A DNA stretch of 64,000 bases, taken from Candidatus Nitrotoga arctica. GTDB lineage: Bacteria; Pseudomonadota; Gammaproteobacteria; Burkholderiales; Gallionellaceae. The notes beneath the pieces are model-generated. The model was not told the DNA's origin and did not search any database. It saw nothing but the letters and a program-made list of their open reading frames with translations. Position 1 is the first letter of the stretch. Every line of letters begins with the position of its first letter. The position numbers and the translations under genes are program-made. The stretch covers positions 1,550,001-1,614,000 of the forward strand of contig NZ_OU912926.1 in NCBI RefSeq assembly GCF_918378365.1, read 5' to 3'. Positions 17,917-26,845 of the stretch are shown piece after piece.

Positions 17917-18258
17917 TCATGCAGCTCGCTTTTCCGCGTCCCGCATAATGCGTATGCCGACACGCGCCAGATCGCCTAACGCACCAGGTTTTTCGATGCC
18001 AATAACGACCCGGCTGCAATGCCATTCGGTTAACATGCGCTGGGCAACGTGCTCTGCCAACGCTTCCAGTAATCGATAGCGACAGGGTGCTAGCCAACCG
18101 GCAAGCTGCTGCTCGATGAGAGTACGTGTCAGGCCAAGCGGGTGTGTACTTTCTAGTCTTAAATCGAAAACGAGCGGTCGTGAGTCTGCCCGTTCCCATT
18201 CGTACACGCCAATGATGGTATACAACGCAATTCCATCATGTGCGAGCGTGTGCGCCAT
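17917..18258 (-). CDS. FolB-like dihydroneopterin aldolase family protein
   Basis: A 113-residue protein with the FolB pattern: IIGVYEWER near the N-terminus (Glu of YEWER is the catalytic position), LVFDLRLE, LLEALAEHVA and IEKPGAL (Lys in the second active-site position). FolB converts dihydroneopterin in folate synthesis. ATG 18258 overlaps the metE stop by one base (TGATG), so it is coupled to metE; an upstream in-frame ATG would lie deep inside metE. The link with a folate-dependent methionine synthase suggests a role in pterin or folate supply. It is shorter and more divergent than housekeeping FolB, so it may be a paralogue. Confidence 0.75.
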   Translation of the reverse strand: MAHTLAHDGIALYTIIGVYEWERADSRPLVFDLRLESTHPLGLTRTLIEQQLAGWLAPCRYRLLEALAEHVAQRMLTEWHCSRVVIGIEKPGALGDLARVGIRIMRDAEKRAA

Positions 18259-20525
18259 CAGGCTGCGATGTTCCGCAATGTATGTGCTACAGCAACCATG
18301 TTGCGTAGGGCCGCTTCCACTTCCGGCCATCCGCGCGTTTTCAATCCGCAGTCCGGGTTAACCCACAAACGCTCGCGGGGAATAACAGCACATGCTTTGC
18401 GCATCAGACGTTGCATTTCTTCCTGACTTGGCACACGGGGTGAATGGATGTCGTACACGCCGGGGCCTATATCATTCGGATAATGGAAGGCACGGAAGGC
18501 TTCCAGTAGTTCCATATCCGAGCGCGACGTTTCTATCGTAATCACATCAGCATCCATCGCGGCGATGGCGGGCAAAATGTCGTTGAATTCTGAATAGCAC
18601 ATGTGCGTGTGAATTTGCGTGGTGTCCCGCACACCGCTGGTACTGATGCGGAAAGCGCGCACTGCCCAGTCGAGGTAATGCGCCCAGTCCTGCCGTTTGA
18701 TCGGCAAGCCTTCGCGTAAGGCGGCTTCGTCAATCTGAATGATGCCAATGCCGGCCCGTTCTAAATCCTGTACTTCGGCGCGAATCGCCAGCGCGATTTG
18801 CAAGGCGGTGGCAGCGCGAGGAATATCGTTGCGCACGAATGACCATTGCAAAATGGTGATTGGTCCGGTGAGCATTCCTTTCATCGGTTTGTCGGTCAAG
18901 CTTTGTGCGTAGCAACTCCATTCGACGGTCATTGGGTGCGGGCGTGAAATGTCGCCATAGATGATAGGGGGTTTTACGCAGCGCGAGCCGTAGCTTTGAA
19001 CCCAGCCGTATTGCGTAAAAGCAAAGCCTTTCAGCTGTTCGCCGAAGTATTCCACCATGTCATTACGTTCGGCTTCACCATGCACCAGCACGTCGATCCC
19101 CAGTTCTTCCTGCTTGGCCACCACATGATGGATTTCTGCCTGCATTGCCGTGCGATATTGCTCCTCGCTTAGTTTGCCTTGCTTGTATCCAGCGCGGGCA
19201 CTGCGGATGGCTGCGGTTTGGGGGAAAGAGCCGATGGTAGTGGTCGGGAAAGCAGGCAGCTTGAATTGCTCTTGCTGTGCAGCGATGCGCTGGGCAAACG
19301 GTGTAGAGCGTTTTTCATCGGCAGGTTTCAAGGCTGCAATACGCTGATGCACTTCACGATCATGTCGTAGCGGCGAGTACACGCGGCTTTCCAATGCAGC
19401 ATTGGTTTTGGCCAATTGAGGAGCGATGGCTTCCCTACCGTGCGATACACCTTGCGCCAAGGTGACAACCTCCTCGAGCTTTTGCGTGGCGAATGCCATC
19501 CAACTTTTGACGGTTTTATCCAGTCCGGTTTCTTGTGCTAAATCCACCGGTACATGCAACAGAGAACAACTGGGGGCAACCCATAGTCGATCCCCCAATG
19601 TTATGTGCAATTCTTCGAGGATGGATAACGAAGCAGGCAAGTTGTTGAGCCAGATATTACGGCCATCTACAATACCTGCAGAAAGGATTTTATCCACCGG
19701 GAAATCACGGATAAAGATATCAGCTTGCTGCGGAGCGCGCACCAAGTCGATATGCAGGCCGGCAACCGGCAAGGCTTTGAGCGCTTCGGCATGGTCTTCC
19801 ACGCTATCGAAATAGGTGGCGAGCAGAATTTTGGGGGCGTCCTGCGACAGGCTGGCATAGGTGTGAGCGAGTGCTGCCACCCATTCCTGCGGCAAATCGA
19901 GTGCCAGCACAGGCTCGTCAATTTGCACCCACTCCACGCCTTGCGCGTTCAGGCGCTCCAGAATTTGCTTGTACACCGGAATTAGCTTGGGCAATAAATT
20001 CAGGCGGTTCAGACCGGCATGTTTTTCTTTACCGAGATACAGGTAGGTGAGCGGGCCAATTAATACCGGCTTGGCATTGATCCCCAGTGCCTGCGCTTCA
20101 CCTACTTCATCGAATAGCCATGTGCTATTCAGGTTGAACTCAGTAGAATTCAGAAATTCCGGGACGAGATAGTGATAGTTGGTGTCAAACCATTTTGTCA
20201 TTTCCATGGCGGGCTGTTGTGCATTGCCTCGCGCAAGCTGGAAATACTGCTCCAGTGTTGATAAACCTGTAAAACCGAATCGTTCGGGCGCGGCACCCAA
20301 GAGGACGGTCATATTCAACATTTGGTCGTACCATGCGAAATCCCCAGCCGGAATCAGAGCAATTCCCGCATCGCGCTGCACTGCCCAGTGCCGTGCTCGT
20401 AATTCTTTGCCAATGGCGAGCAGGGATGCTTCGTCCAATTGGCCATTCCAATACGATTCCAAAGCCTTTTTGAGTTCGCGTTGCGCGCCGATGCGTGGAA
20501 AGCCAAGATTGTGCGTAATTGCCAT
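18258..20525 (-). CDS. metE: Cobalamin-independent methionine synthase MetE
   Basis: A 755-residue protein of full family length. It starts [23 protein letters not shown], the usual N-terminal barrel. The C-terminal barrel has the zinc site: [19 protein letters not shown] and [11 protein letters not shown] give the His/Cys/Glu/Cys ligands; [14 protein letters not shown] is also typical. It transfers the methyl group of 5-methyltetrahydropteroyl-triglutamate to homocysteine. GGAGGATTATC precedes the ATG. The divergent neighbour is metR, its usual activator, with a 93-base shared control region. No cobalamin riboswitch-like sequence was seen upstream. Confidence 0.98.
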   Translation of the reverse strand: MAITHNLGFPRIGAQRELKKALESYWNGQLDEASLLAIGKELRARHWAVQRDAGIALIPAGDFAWYDQMLNMTVLLGAAPERFGFTGLSTLEQYFQLARGNAQQPAMEMTKWFDTNYHYLVPEFLNSTEFNLNSTWLFDEVGEAQALGINAKPVLIGPLTYLYLGKEKHAGLNRLNLLPKLIPVYKQILERLNAQGVEWVQIDEPVLALDLPQEWVAALAHTYASLSQDAPKILLATYFDSVEDHAEALKALPVAGLHIDLVRAPQQADIFIRDFPVDKILSAGIVDGRNIWLNNLPASLSILEELHITLGDRLWVAPSCSLLHVPVDLAQETGLDKTVKSWMAFATQKLEEVVTLAQGVSHGREAIAPQLAKTNAALESRVYSPLRHDREVHQRIAALKPADEKRSTPFAQRIAAQQEQFKLPAFPTTTIGSFPQTAAIRSARAGYKQGKLSEEQYRTAMQAEIHHVVAKQEELGIDVLVHGEAERNDMVEYFGEQLKGFAFTQYGWVQSYGSRCVKPPIIYGDISRPHPMTVEWSCYAQSLTDKPMKGMLTGPITILQWSFVRNDIPRAATALQIALAIRAEVQDLERAGIGIIQIDEAALREGLPIKRQDWAHYLDWAVRAFRISTSGVRDTTQIHTHMCYSEFNDILPAIAAMDADVITIETSRSDMELLEAFRAFHYPNDIGPGVYDIHSPRVPSQEEMQRLMRKACAVIPRERLWVNPDCGLKTRGWPEVEAALRNMVAVAHTLRNIAA

Positions 20526-20618
20526 GATAATCCTCCGTTGGAAAGGATGGCATCTTCGGCAAATTCCTATTATTATGCAAAATCATTATTTTCGTGTTAA
20601 TCATTAAATTATTTAATA

Positions 20619-21551
20619 ATGCTATCCATTCTGGAATTTCGCCATTTACGCATGTTGGAAGCCTTGGTCGGGAGCGGCAATCTGTCGCGTGCCGCGCAAC
20701 GCTTACACCTAACACAATCGGCAATTTCGCATCAGGTCAAACAAATAGAAGATCATTACGGCGTTCCGTTGTTTGAGCGCAAGACCCAGCCTTTGCGTCT
20801 GACGGCCGCCGGCCAGCGACTGCAGGTTTTGGCGGGAGCGGTGCTCGCGCAGGTGGCGGAAGCCGAGCGCGATATTTCGCGCATTGTAGAAGGACAGGCC
20901 GGACGCTTGCGCATAGCGGTCGAGTGCCATACTTGCTTCGAATGGCTAATGCCCGCGATGGATGTTTTTCGTGAGCATTGGCCAGAGGTTGAGTTGGATT
21001 TGGTATCCGGTTTTCATGTTGATCCGCTGGCACTGCTGCGCGAAGACCGCGCCGACCTGGCCGTGGTATCTGAGTACCGCAAGAACGGAATGACTTATCA
21101 CTCTTTGTTTGGTTTCGAAATTGTCGGTATCGTCTCTTGTTTACACAAATTGGCGCAAAAAGAATACCTCACTCCCCCCGACTTTGCCGACGAAACGTTA
21201 GTGACCTACCCGGTACCTGAAGAAATGCTGGACGTTATTCGTAATTTTCTGAAGCCGCATGGCGTTGAGCCGAAACGACGAACCGCCGAACTAACCGTTG
21301 CAATTTTACAATTGGTTGCCAGCCGCCGAGGTATCTCCGCCATGCCGAACTGGGCGGTGCAAAGCTATTTGAAAACCGGCTACGTGCATAGTATGCGCCT
21401 AGGCAAGGAGGGATTGTTCGGCGAGTTGTATGCCGTCACACATGTGGAGGCTGCACAGGCTGTCTATATGCAGGATTTTCTAGAAACCGTGCGAACGGTC
21501 AGTTTTAACCGTTTGCCGGGGCTGATACCGTTATCGATCCCTGAGGGATGA
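20619..21551 (+). CDS. metR: LysR-family activator MetR
   Basis: A 310-residue LysR-type regulator with an N-terminal winged helix-turn-helix (residues ~1-65: RHLRMLEALVGSGNLSRAA, LTQSAISHQVKQIE, LFERK) and a C-terminal co-inducer domain. Divergent orientation to metE and the N-terminal pattern fit MetR, which senses homocysteine and activates metE. A canonical TGAA-N5-TTCA operator was not found in the 93-base gap, so binding would be at a diverged site. Confidence 0.9.
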   Translation: MLSILEFRHLRMLEALVGSGNLSRAAQRLHLTQSAISHQVKQIEDHYGVPLFERKTQPLRLTAAGQRLQVLAGAVLAQVAEAERDISRIVEGQAGRLRIAVECHTCFEWLMPAMDVFREHWPEVELDLVSGFHVDPLALLREDRADLAVVSEYRKNGMTYHSLFGFEIVGIVSCLHKLAQKEYLTPPDFADETLVTYPVPEEMLDVIRNFLKPHGVEPKRRTAELTVAILQLVASRRGISAMPNWAVQSYLKTGYVHSMRLGKEGLFGELYAVTHVEAAQAVYMQDFLETVRTVSFNRLPGLIPLSIPEG

Positions 21552-21670
21552 GTTTTTATATTTCTCCGTGTCCAAGTGCAACATCATCTTCAGTTTTTGA
21601 AGTTATCTCTCTGTTGTGCCCAGCTGTGCCATCGTTTCGATCGTTGACAGGTCGAGCACTTTATTTAAAA

Positions 21671-22018
21671 TCACTTCGAGCGGCCGTCGAAGTTGTGTAT
21701 GGGCACAGACGCCAGGTCAATATTCTCAAGACAGCGAATATTGATGGCGGCCATCGGATTGCCTTTTGGATCGACGCCTTCTCCGTATGGAAGAATGCCG
21801 CAGACGGGGCAGAAACGATGCTTAATAACGTGCTTATTGAAGGTGTAGGTGCTAGTCGCATCTTCGGCGGTAAGCAGGCGAAGATTGGTTCGTGGCACAA
21901 ACCACAAAAGCGATCCTCTACGTGAACAAATTGAGCAGTTGCAGGAGATCGCTTGGTCTAGCTCACCTTCAACTTCAAGTGTAATTTTTCCGCAATGACA
22001 GCTGCCTTTGTAAATCAT
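21671..22018 (-). CDS. GFA/CENP-V family zinc protein
   Basis: A 115-residue protein with the pattern of glutathione-dependent formaldehyde-activating enzyme-like proteins: SCHCGKITLEVEG, then CNCSIC (residues ~26-31), and RFCPVCG (residues ~68-74), giving the cysteine zinc ligands. ATG 22018 has GGAG 8 bases before. The natural substrate of most members is unknown. It lies last in the minus-strand string of SRPBCC and VOC genes, 188 bases after the VOC gene, so it may be separate. Confidence 0.88.
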   Translation of the reverse strand: MIYKGSCHCGKITLEVEGELDQAISCNCSICSRRGSLLWFVPRTNLRLLTAEDATSTYTFNKHVIKHRFCPVCGILPYGEGVDPKGNPMAAINIRCLENIDLASVPIHNFDGRSK

Positions 22019-22206
22019 TGGCTATCTCCGTATTCGTTAAATTCAGCGTAAATTGAACAATGCATAACTTTGCTTCGTGACGAACAACAACAGGAACAGG
22101 ATCATAAATACCGCTTTAGATATGACCTGTCCTGAGGGCTGCTTTGAAGGCAGTAGAGCCAGTGCAGTCAAGTTAATGAAACACTCCAAGGAAATGGTAG
22201 TGGGCC

Positions 22207-22674
22207 TTAGCAGCCCATCTTGGCCATGTCCGCCTGCATTTCTTCGGGCGTCACATCGCGCGTATGGGTGGCTATCGACCAACGGTGTCCAAATGGGTCT
22301 TCCACTTGACCGTAACGGTCGCCCCAAAACATATCCGCAATAGGCATGGTAATTTTTGCACCCGCTGCCACGGCTTGCGCCATGGTTTCGTCCGCGTTTT
22401 CGATTTGCAAATGGATCGTGATCGGTGAGCCTTTCAATGTTTTTGGTCCAAATGCGCCCCATTGCGGGTTTTCTTCAGCGAGCATCAATTGTGAGTCGCC
22501 AATCTGGACACAGGCGTGCATGAGTTTGCCGTCTGGGCCTGGAAGACGCATTACCTCTATGGCATTGAATGCTTTTTTGTAAAACTCAATAGCGTCCGAT
22601 GCGCCTGCGCAGATGATGTGCGGAGTGATCGAATGCATGCCATCAGGAATAGCTTTAACTTTTAAACTGGTCAT
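22207..22674 (-). CDS. VOC-superfamily (PhnB/glyoxalase-like) protein
   Basis: A 155-residue protein with two beta-alpha-beta-beta-beta units: ITPHIICAGASDAIEFYKKAF, then LMLAEENPQWG in the first and VAAGAKITMPIADMFWGDRYGQVEDPFGHRWSIATH in the second. This is the vicinal oxygen chelate fold of PhnB-like proteins. Catalysis is unknown. It is part of the ArsR-led cluster, 70 bases after the other VOC gene. Confidence 0.87.
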   Translation of the reverse strand: MTSLKVKAIPDGMHSITPHIICAGASDAIEFYKKAFNAIEVMRLPGPDGKLMHACVQIGDSQLMLAEENPQWGAFGPKTLKGSPITIHLQIENADETMAQAVAAGAKITMPIADMFWGDRYGQVEDPFGHRWSIATHTRDVTPEEMQADMAKMGC

Positions 22675-22744
22675 GGTTAATTCTCCTAATTATCGATAAA
22701 TATTAAATTATTTACTTCTCGCGTACTGCCTTTTGATCAGCTAC

Positions 22745-23215
22745 TTAATTCGCATCATAAGCTCGCTGTATATCTGCAATCACGATCTTCGACATAGTCA
22801 TCATTGCTTGCATCACACGTCCCGCTTTCACAGGGTCTGGGTCACTTATCAATTGTATGAGTTGCTTGGGAACAATCTGCCACGACACGCCGTATTTATC
22901 GTCCAGCCACGAGCATTGGCTGGGCTTGCCGCCAGCGACCAATGCGTCCCAGTAGTAGTCCACTTCTTCCTGAGTTTCGCAATTCACGACGAAAGAGGTC
23001 GCAGGTGAAAATTTGTACATCGGCCCATTGAGCGCCATAAATTGGCGTCCCTCCAGCTCAAAATTTGCGGTCATCACTGTGCCCTCTGGCATGGGCGCGC
23101 CTTTGCCGTAATGAGTGACTTTCAATATTTTTGAGTTTTTAAAAATAGAGATGTAATAGTTCATCGCTTCCTCGGCTTGCCCGGCGAACAATAAACACGT
23201 GGTGATTTTTTGCAT
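22745..23215 (-). CDS. VOC-superfamily protein (PhnB / 3-demethylubiquinone methyltransferase-like fold)
   Basis: A 156-residue protein starting MQKITTCLLFAGQAEEAMNYY, then GTVMTANFELEGRQFMALNGP, CETQEEVDYYWDAL and DKYGVSWQIVP. This is the family often annotated as 3-demethylubiquinone-9 3-methyltransferase-like, a VOC fold without a demonstrated methyltransferase domain. It starts 10 bases after the stop of the double SRPBCC gene, so it is co-transcribed with it. Confidence 0.88.
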   Translation of the reverse strand: MQKITTCLLFAGQAEEAMNYYISIFKNSKILKVTHYGKGAPMPEGTVMTANFELEGRQFMALNGPMYKFSPATSFVVNCETQEEVDYYWDALVAGGKPSQCSWLDDKYGVSWQIVPKQLIQLISDPDPVKAGRVMQAMMTMSKIVIADIQRAYDAN

Positions 23216-23225
23216 GGTTTTTCTC

Positions 23226-24164
23226 CTATTTTGGTTGAATATGATTCAGTCGCTGTGCCAGATAGTCCGCTAAACGGTCAAACGTGCTGTTCCATCCTTC
23301 GTTATGCCCCTCTTGCTCGAACAATGACTGGAATGGTGTTTGCCTCAGCACCATCGTAGTTTTTTCGTGATTCTCGGTAAGTGTGATAGTGATTAAGTTT
23401 TCTATGCCTCGCTCGCCTGTTTCTTCCCACGCAAAGGTAAATGCCAGTAATTCAGGCTCGACTACCTCACGAAATTCGCCACCGTGCCATAGCAAATCTC
23501 CGGTTTCAACAGAACGCAAACAATTGCGCCAGCGAGCGCCCGACCGCGCATCCCACATCACATTGACTGCGGGATGGTGGCTGGGCCCCCACCAATTCAA
23601 CGCGTGCTTGGGATCAGTCCAAGCCTTCCACACTAACTCTCTTGGCGCATCGAATGTGCGAGTGATGATAAGTTCGTTGGGTTTCCCTGTCGTTGTTAAA
23701 TAAGCATCGAGCCGCGCCAGTGTTTGCTGGCCACCCTCAATCGCGCCAAATTCAGCCAAAGCTTTGCGTTGCGCTTCTGACTCCAGGATTATTCGCAGTG
23801 TGACCTGCGTCTGATCACCCAAGTCTTGCAACGTCACGGTGGTGTTGAACTCGGCATGGTCAGGGTCGTCGCCGCCGTGCTCGTAGGCCATGAAAGTCGG
23901 CTCGGTGATGGTGGTGTAGCGAATCCAGTTGTTGTAATTTATGCCCGGGCTACCGTCTGCGTTGGCGGGTGCGTGCATGATGTAGCGCCACAGTCCGCCC
24001 ACACGCACGTCCATCTCGAAAATCGTATTGGTAAAACCGTTTGGCCCCCACCAATGTTGGATGTGCTCGGGCCGGGTGAACATTTGCCAGACGCGCTGGA
24101 TTGGCGCTCTTACGGTGCGGGTAATGACAATCTCGTTGGATTTCTCGGGAGCTACGGCAGACAT
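23226..24164 (-). CDS. Tandem SRPBCC (AHSA1-type) protein
   Basis: A 312-residue protein with two AHSA1/START-like domains. The first (residues ~10-150) begins EIVITRTVRAPIQRVWQMFT; the second (residues ~160-305) begins ELIITRTFDAPRELVWKAWT. Each has the HWWGP or NWWGP motif that follows. These domains bind hydrophobic ligands in a deep cavity; the ligand is unknown. It begins two bases after the stop of the single-domain SRPBCC gene and so belongs to the ArsR operon. Confidence 0.9.
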   Translation of the reverse strand: MSAVAPEKSNEIVITRTVRAPIQRVWQMFTRPEHIQHWWGPNGFTNTIFEMDVRVGGLWRYIMHAPANADGSPGINYNNWIRYTTITEPTFMAYEHGGDDPDHAEFNTTVTLQDLGDQTQVTLRIILESEAQRKALAEFGAIEGGQQTLARLDAYLTTTGKPNELIITRTFDAPRELVWKAWTDPKHALNWWGPSHHPAVNVMWDARSGARWRNCLRSVETGDLLWHGGEFREVVEPELLAFTFAWEETGERGIENLITITLTENHEKTTMVLRQTPFQSLFEQEGHNEGWNSTFDRLADYLAQRLNHIQPK

Positions 24165-24166
24165 GG

Positions 24167-24685
24167 TCAGATGCCTTTCTTGATCATCGCGACCAGTTGG
24201 TCGAGCGCTGTACCCCAGCCGCTTTCAAAGCCCATCGCAGCGTGTTGCTTGCGACCTGTTTCATCCGCGTGAATCACCGTGGCGGTGTAGCGTGTGCCGC
24301 TTGGGTGGTCTGCCAGCTCGATCATGGCGGTGAACTTGAAATCTACTTGTTCGTCTCCGCAAGTTGGACTGGGTGTGCTGGGTCGAAAGCCTGGCAACAA
24401 GGCATTAGTCCAGACCAGTTTTTCGTTGGGGATGACTTCCAGGTAGCAGCCGATATTGGGGAAGTCCTTACCTTCTGGTGACTGCATGGTGGTGCGGAAC
24501 ATGCCGCCGGGTCGCAGATCAATCTCAGCGTCTATTGTTTTCCATGGCAGCGGGCAAAACCATGGTTTGAGCAGTGCCGGCTCAGTCCAAGCGCGCCAAA
24601 CAAGTTCTTTGGGGACATCGACGATGCGCTCAAAAGTGAGGTCAAGTTTGGGGTTGAATTGGCTATATGTTGCATTGGTCTTCAC
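24167..24685 (-). CDS. SRPBCC (AHSA1-type) protein
   Basis: A 172-residue single-domain protein with [21 protein letters not shown] near the start and [14 protein letters not shown] in the middle. The longer open frame would overlap the ArsR gene by nearly 150 bases; the GTG at 24685 directly follows the ArsR stop and has AAAGGAGAG about 8 bases upstream, so I take it as the start. It sits between the regulator and the double SRPBCC gene. ArsR-SRPBCC pairs are common, the regulator controlling the ligand-binding protein. Confidence 0.88.
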   Translation of the reverse strand: MKTNATYSQFNPKLDLTFERIVDVPKELVWRAWTEPALLKPWFCPLPWKTIDAEIDLRPGGMFRTTMQSPEGKDFPNIGCYLEVIPNEKLVWTNALLPGFRPSTPSPTCGDEQVDFKFTAMIELADHPSGTRYTATVIHADETGRKQHAAMGFESGWGTALDQLVAMIKKGI

Positions 24686-24686
24686 T

Positions 24687-25058
24687 TTAACTCTCCTTTG
24701 GTGGATTGATATCGGGGTCTGGGTTTTGTTGCAGGGTGAGTAAATAAGTATCCAAGCGGTCCAGCCGCTCTTCCCAAAACTGTTTGTATTGACCAATCCA
24801 GTCCATCGCCACTTTGAGCTGTTCAGCGTCAATACGGCAGGGCCGCCACTGCGCGTCGCGCCCTTTAGTGACCAGCCCCGCTTTTTCCAGCACTTTGATG
24901 TGCTTTGATACGGCAGGCAAGCTCATCGCAAATGGTGCAGCAAGCTCGTTAACCGACGCTTCACCTTTAGCCAGACGCGCCAACATCGCCCGCCGTGTGG
25001 GGTCGGCCAAGGCGGAGAAGGTCACGCTGAGACGGTCTAATGTGACATTTGTGGACAT
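24687..25058 (-). CDS. ArsR-family helix-turn-helix regulator
   Basis: A 123-residue protein with a winged helix: [30 protein letters not shown], then [21 protein letters not shown]. It lacks the CxC metal site of ArsR proper, so it is of the metal-independent type usually paired with SRPBCC proteins. It heads the minus-strand operon down to at least 22745. Two dyads just upstream of its start are likely its operators, implying autoregulation. Confidence 0.9.
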   Translation of the reverse strand: MSTNVTLDRLSVTFSALADPTRRAMLARLAKGEASVNELAAPFAMSLPAVSKHIKVLEKAGLVTKGRDAQWRPCRIDAEQLKVAMDWIGQYKQFWEERLDRLDTYLLTLQQNPDPDINPPKES

Positions 25059-25065
25059 GTGTATC

Positions 25066-25090
25066 TATCCAGTTGGATAATTAACTAATT
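25066..25090. promoter_or_regulatory. Two adjacent dyads, probable ArsR operator
   Basis: TATCCA-GT-TGGATA (25066-25079) and AATTA-AC-TAATT (25079-25090) lie 8-32 bases upstream of the ArsR start codon. Such adjacent inverted repeats fit binding by a dimeric winged-helix repressor. Operator identity is inferred from position. Confidence 0.5.
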
Positions 25091-25379
25091 GGTTTATTAT
25101 CAGGCTGAATTTTAAGGCTGTCAATCGTATGAGAATTCTCAGTTGATGCCGAGCGCGATTGAGACTGTGCTAATTGTCGGCTGAATTAGCTGTTGCAACA
25201 CTAATAGTGTATTAAACGGATATGCACGAAATCAACTACGCATCCATCTAAATTGTTGGAGATACTGTGCAGCAGTGATTCCGCTCAAACGCTTGAAAAG
25301 TCTGCTAAAAAAGAAAGGGCGTCATGACAGACAGCCAAAATCATTTACTACTGCACTTATTTATTTAAGACATACGAGC

Positions 25380-26657
25380 TCAGTCGGTCTCGCCGATCTG
25401 GATCAGCAAATCGGCTGGATCGTGGATCGCCGCCGCCATCGCTTGGGCCAAGTTCTCACCTACCAATTTGACGATGCCCGCATCCACTTTTCCTTGGTTC
25501 GCAAGTTCGTTCAGAAACCCGAGTACTTCGTGCGCTGCCAATCCCGCACGATAGGGACGATCCTGGGCCATGGCCTGAAAGATGTCCGCGACGCGCAGGA
25601 TGCGCGCCTCGATGGACAGGCCTTTCTCGTGGATGTGGAACGGGTACCCCATGCCGTCTGGCTCCTCGTGATGGTACGCGGCCCACAGCGCAACTTCTTC
25701 GAATCCCCCAATGCTGCGCAGTATCTGGTAAGTCTCGAAACTATGGGTATTGATTATCCGCCGCTCGTGCGAATCCAGTGGCCCGGGTTTATCCAGTATC
25801 TCATCCGGTACGCGCAGCTTGCCGAGATCGTGCAACAAACCTGCGAGCTCAAGTTTGTCGCAATTTTCCTCATTTACCCCAGCGCGTTCTGCAAGAAAAC
25901 GTGCCAAGCGAGCCACACCCAGCGAATGCTGTGCGGTAAACGGGCTTTTGGCATCGACAATGTGCGAAAAAATCAGTGCCAGCTGTTTGAGCTCCGCAAA
26001 TAGCGGCTGATAGCTCTCACCGCGCGACAACAGGTCGCGCAAGTAATTTTGGATCGAGCGCGGCTCCAGTTGCAGCCAGAATGCCTCCGCCTCGGATGCC
26101 GCCAGAAAAGTGTCCACAAGCTCGGGAGCAAAATAGCTGCCGGCACTGCGTTGAATATGATCGCGGATCTCACCGAGATGATCGAACAAGACACCGCTGC
26201 TGTAGTAAGGCACAGCCAGCGCGTCCACGCGATCGACCATGAAAATGAGGTTTGCCTGTTGCATTTGTTGCGCGGTAAGCTCAGACGGAGGCAGCGTAGT
26301 CAGTTTGTCCCATCGTGTGTGATGGTAGCGTACAGGAATGGCCATGCGCGACAGTGGTGCGAACCCACTTAAAAGGCCATAGCCAATCTCGGCATGCACT
26401 TGCGAACCCTCCCAATCGAACTCGGCGACCAGATGATGATGCGTCTGCGTCGAGGACACGCCAATGTCGTGCAGCATACCCAAGTCGAACAGAAAGGTCG
26501 TCTCTGCTTCCGCCAACCCCTGAGTTCTGCCGCACTCTGCGGCCATGATGCCAACACGCTTGCCGTGGGCGACATCGTTGACCCCTACCAGATCGAGCGC
26601 ATCGGACAACGCATAGATGACGTGACGGAGATCAGTTTGTTGAAGCGCTTTGGACAT
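25380..26657 (-). CDS. HD-GYP-type metal-dependent phosphohydrolase with two HD domains
   Basis: A 425-residue protein. The N-terminal half has an HD-like region (HGKRVGIMAAE, LGMLHDIG, VRYHHTRWD). The C-terminal half has a clearer HD-GYP core: HSLGVARLARFLAE, GLLHDLGKLRVP, HTHSFETYQIL-like NTHSFETY, AYHHEEPDGMGYP and RVADIFQAMAQDRPYR. HD-GYP proteins hydrolyse cyclic di-GMP; here the HHExxDGxGYP motif is nearly canonical. No sensor or receiver domain was seen. ATG 26657 has AAAGG 8 bases before it; an earlier in-frame start exists at 26690. Confidence 0.85.
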   Translation of the reverse strand: MSKALQQTDLRHVIYALSDALDLVGVNDVAHGKRVGIMAAECGRTQGLAEAETTFLFDLGMLHDIGVSSTQTHHHLVAEFDWEGSQVHAEIGYGLLSGFAPLSRMAIPVRYHHTRWDKLTTLPPSELTAQQMQQANLIFMVDRVDALAVPYYSSGVLFDHLGEIRDHIQRSAGSYFAPELVDTFLAASEAEAFWLQLEPRSIQNYLRDLLSRGESYQPLFAELKQLALIFSHIVDAKSPFTAQHSLGVARLARFLAERAGVNEENCDKLELAGLLHDLGKLRVPDEILDKPGPLDSHERRIINTHSFETYQILRSIGGFEEVALWAAYHHEEPDGMGYPFHIHEKGLSIEARILRVADIFQAMAQDRPYRAGLAAHEVLGFLNELANQGKVDAGIVKLVGENLAQAMAAAIHDPADLLIQIGETD

Positions 26658-26845
26658 ATACCGAACCTTTCTATTATTGGGTTGCAACAAACGCCAATTA
26701 GCCAGTTACTTTGAGCCTCGAACTTCTCTTTTGGGTCGAAGACCACAATCGTAATAAACGCCGTACTCGCAACATAGCATCGGTATTGTTGGAGTAATTA
26801 ACGGGACTCTGAAATAACATACAAATATTTCCGCTATTTTTTTGC

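Noticed and set aside
20526..20618. Cobalamin riboswitch or canonical MetR site between metE and metR
   Set aside because: The gap is only 93 bases and neither a B12-box-like sequence nor TGAA-N5-TTCA was found.
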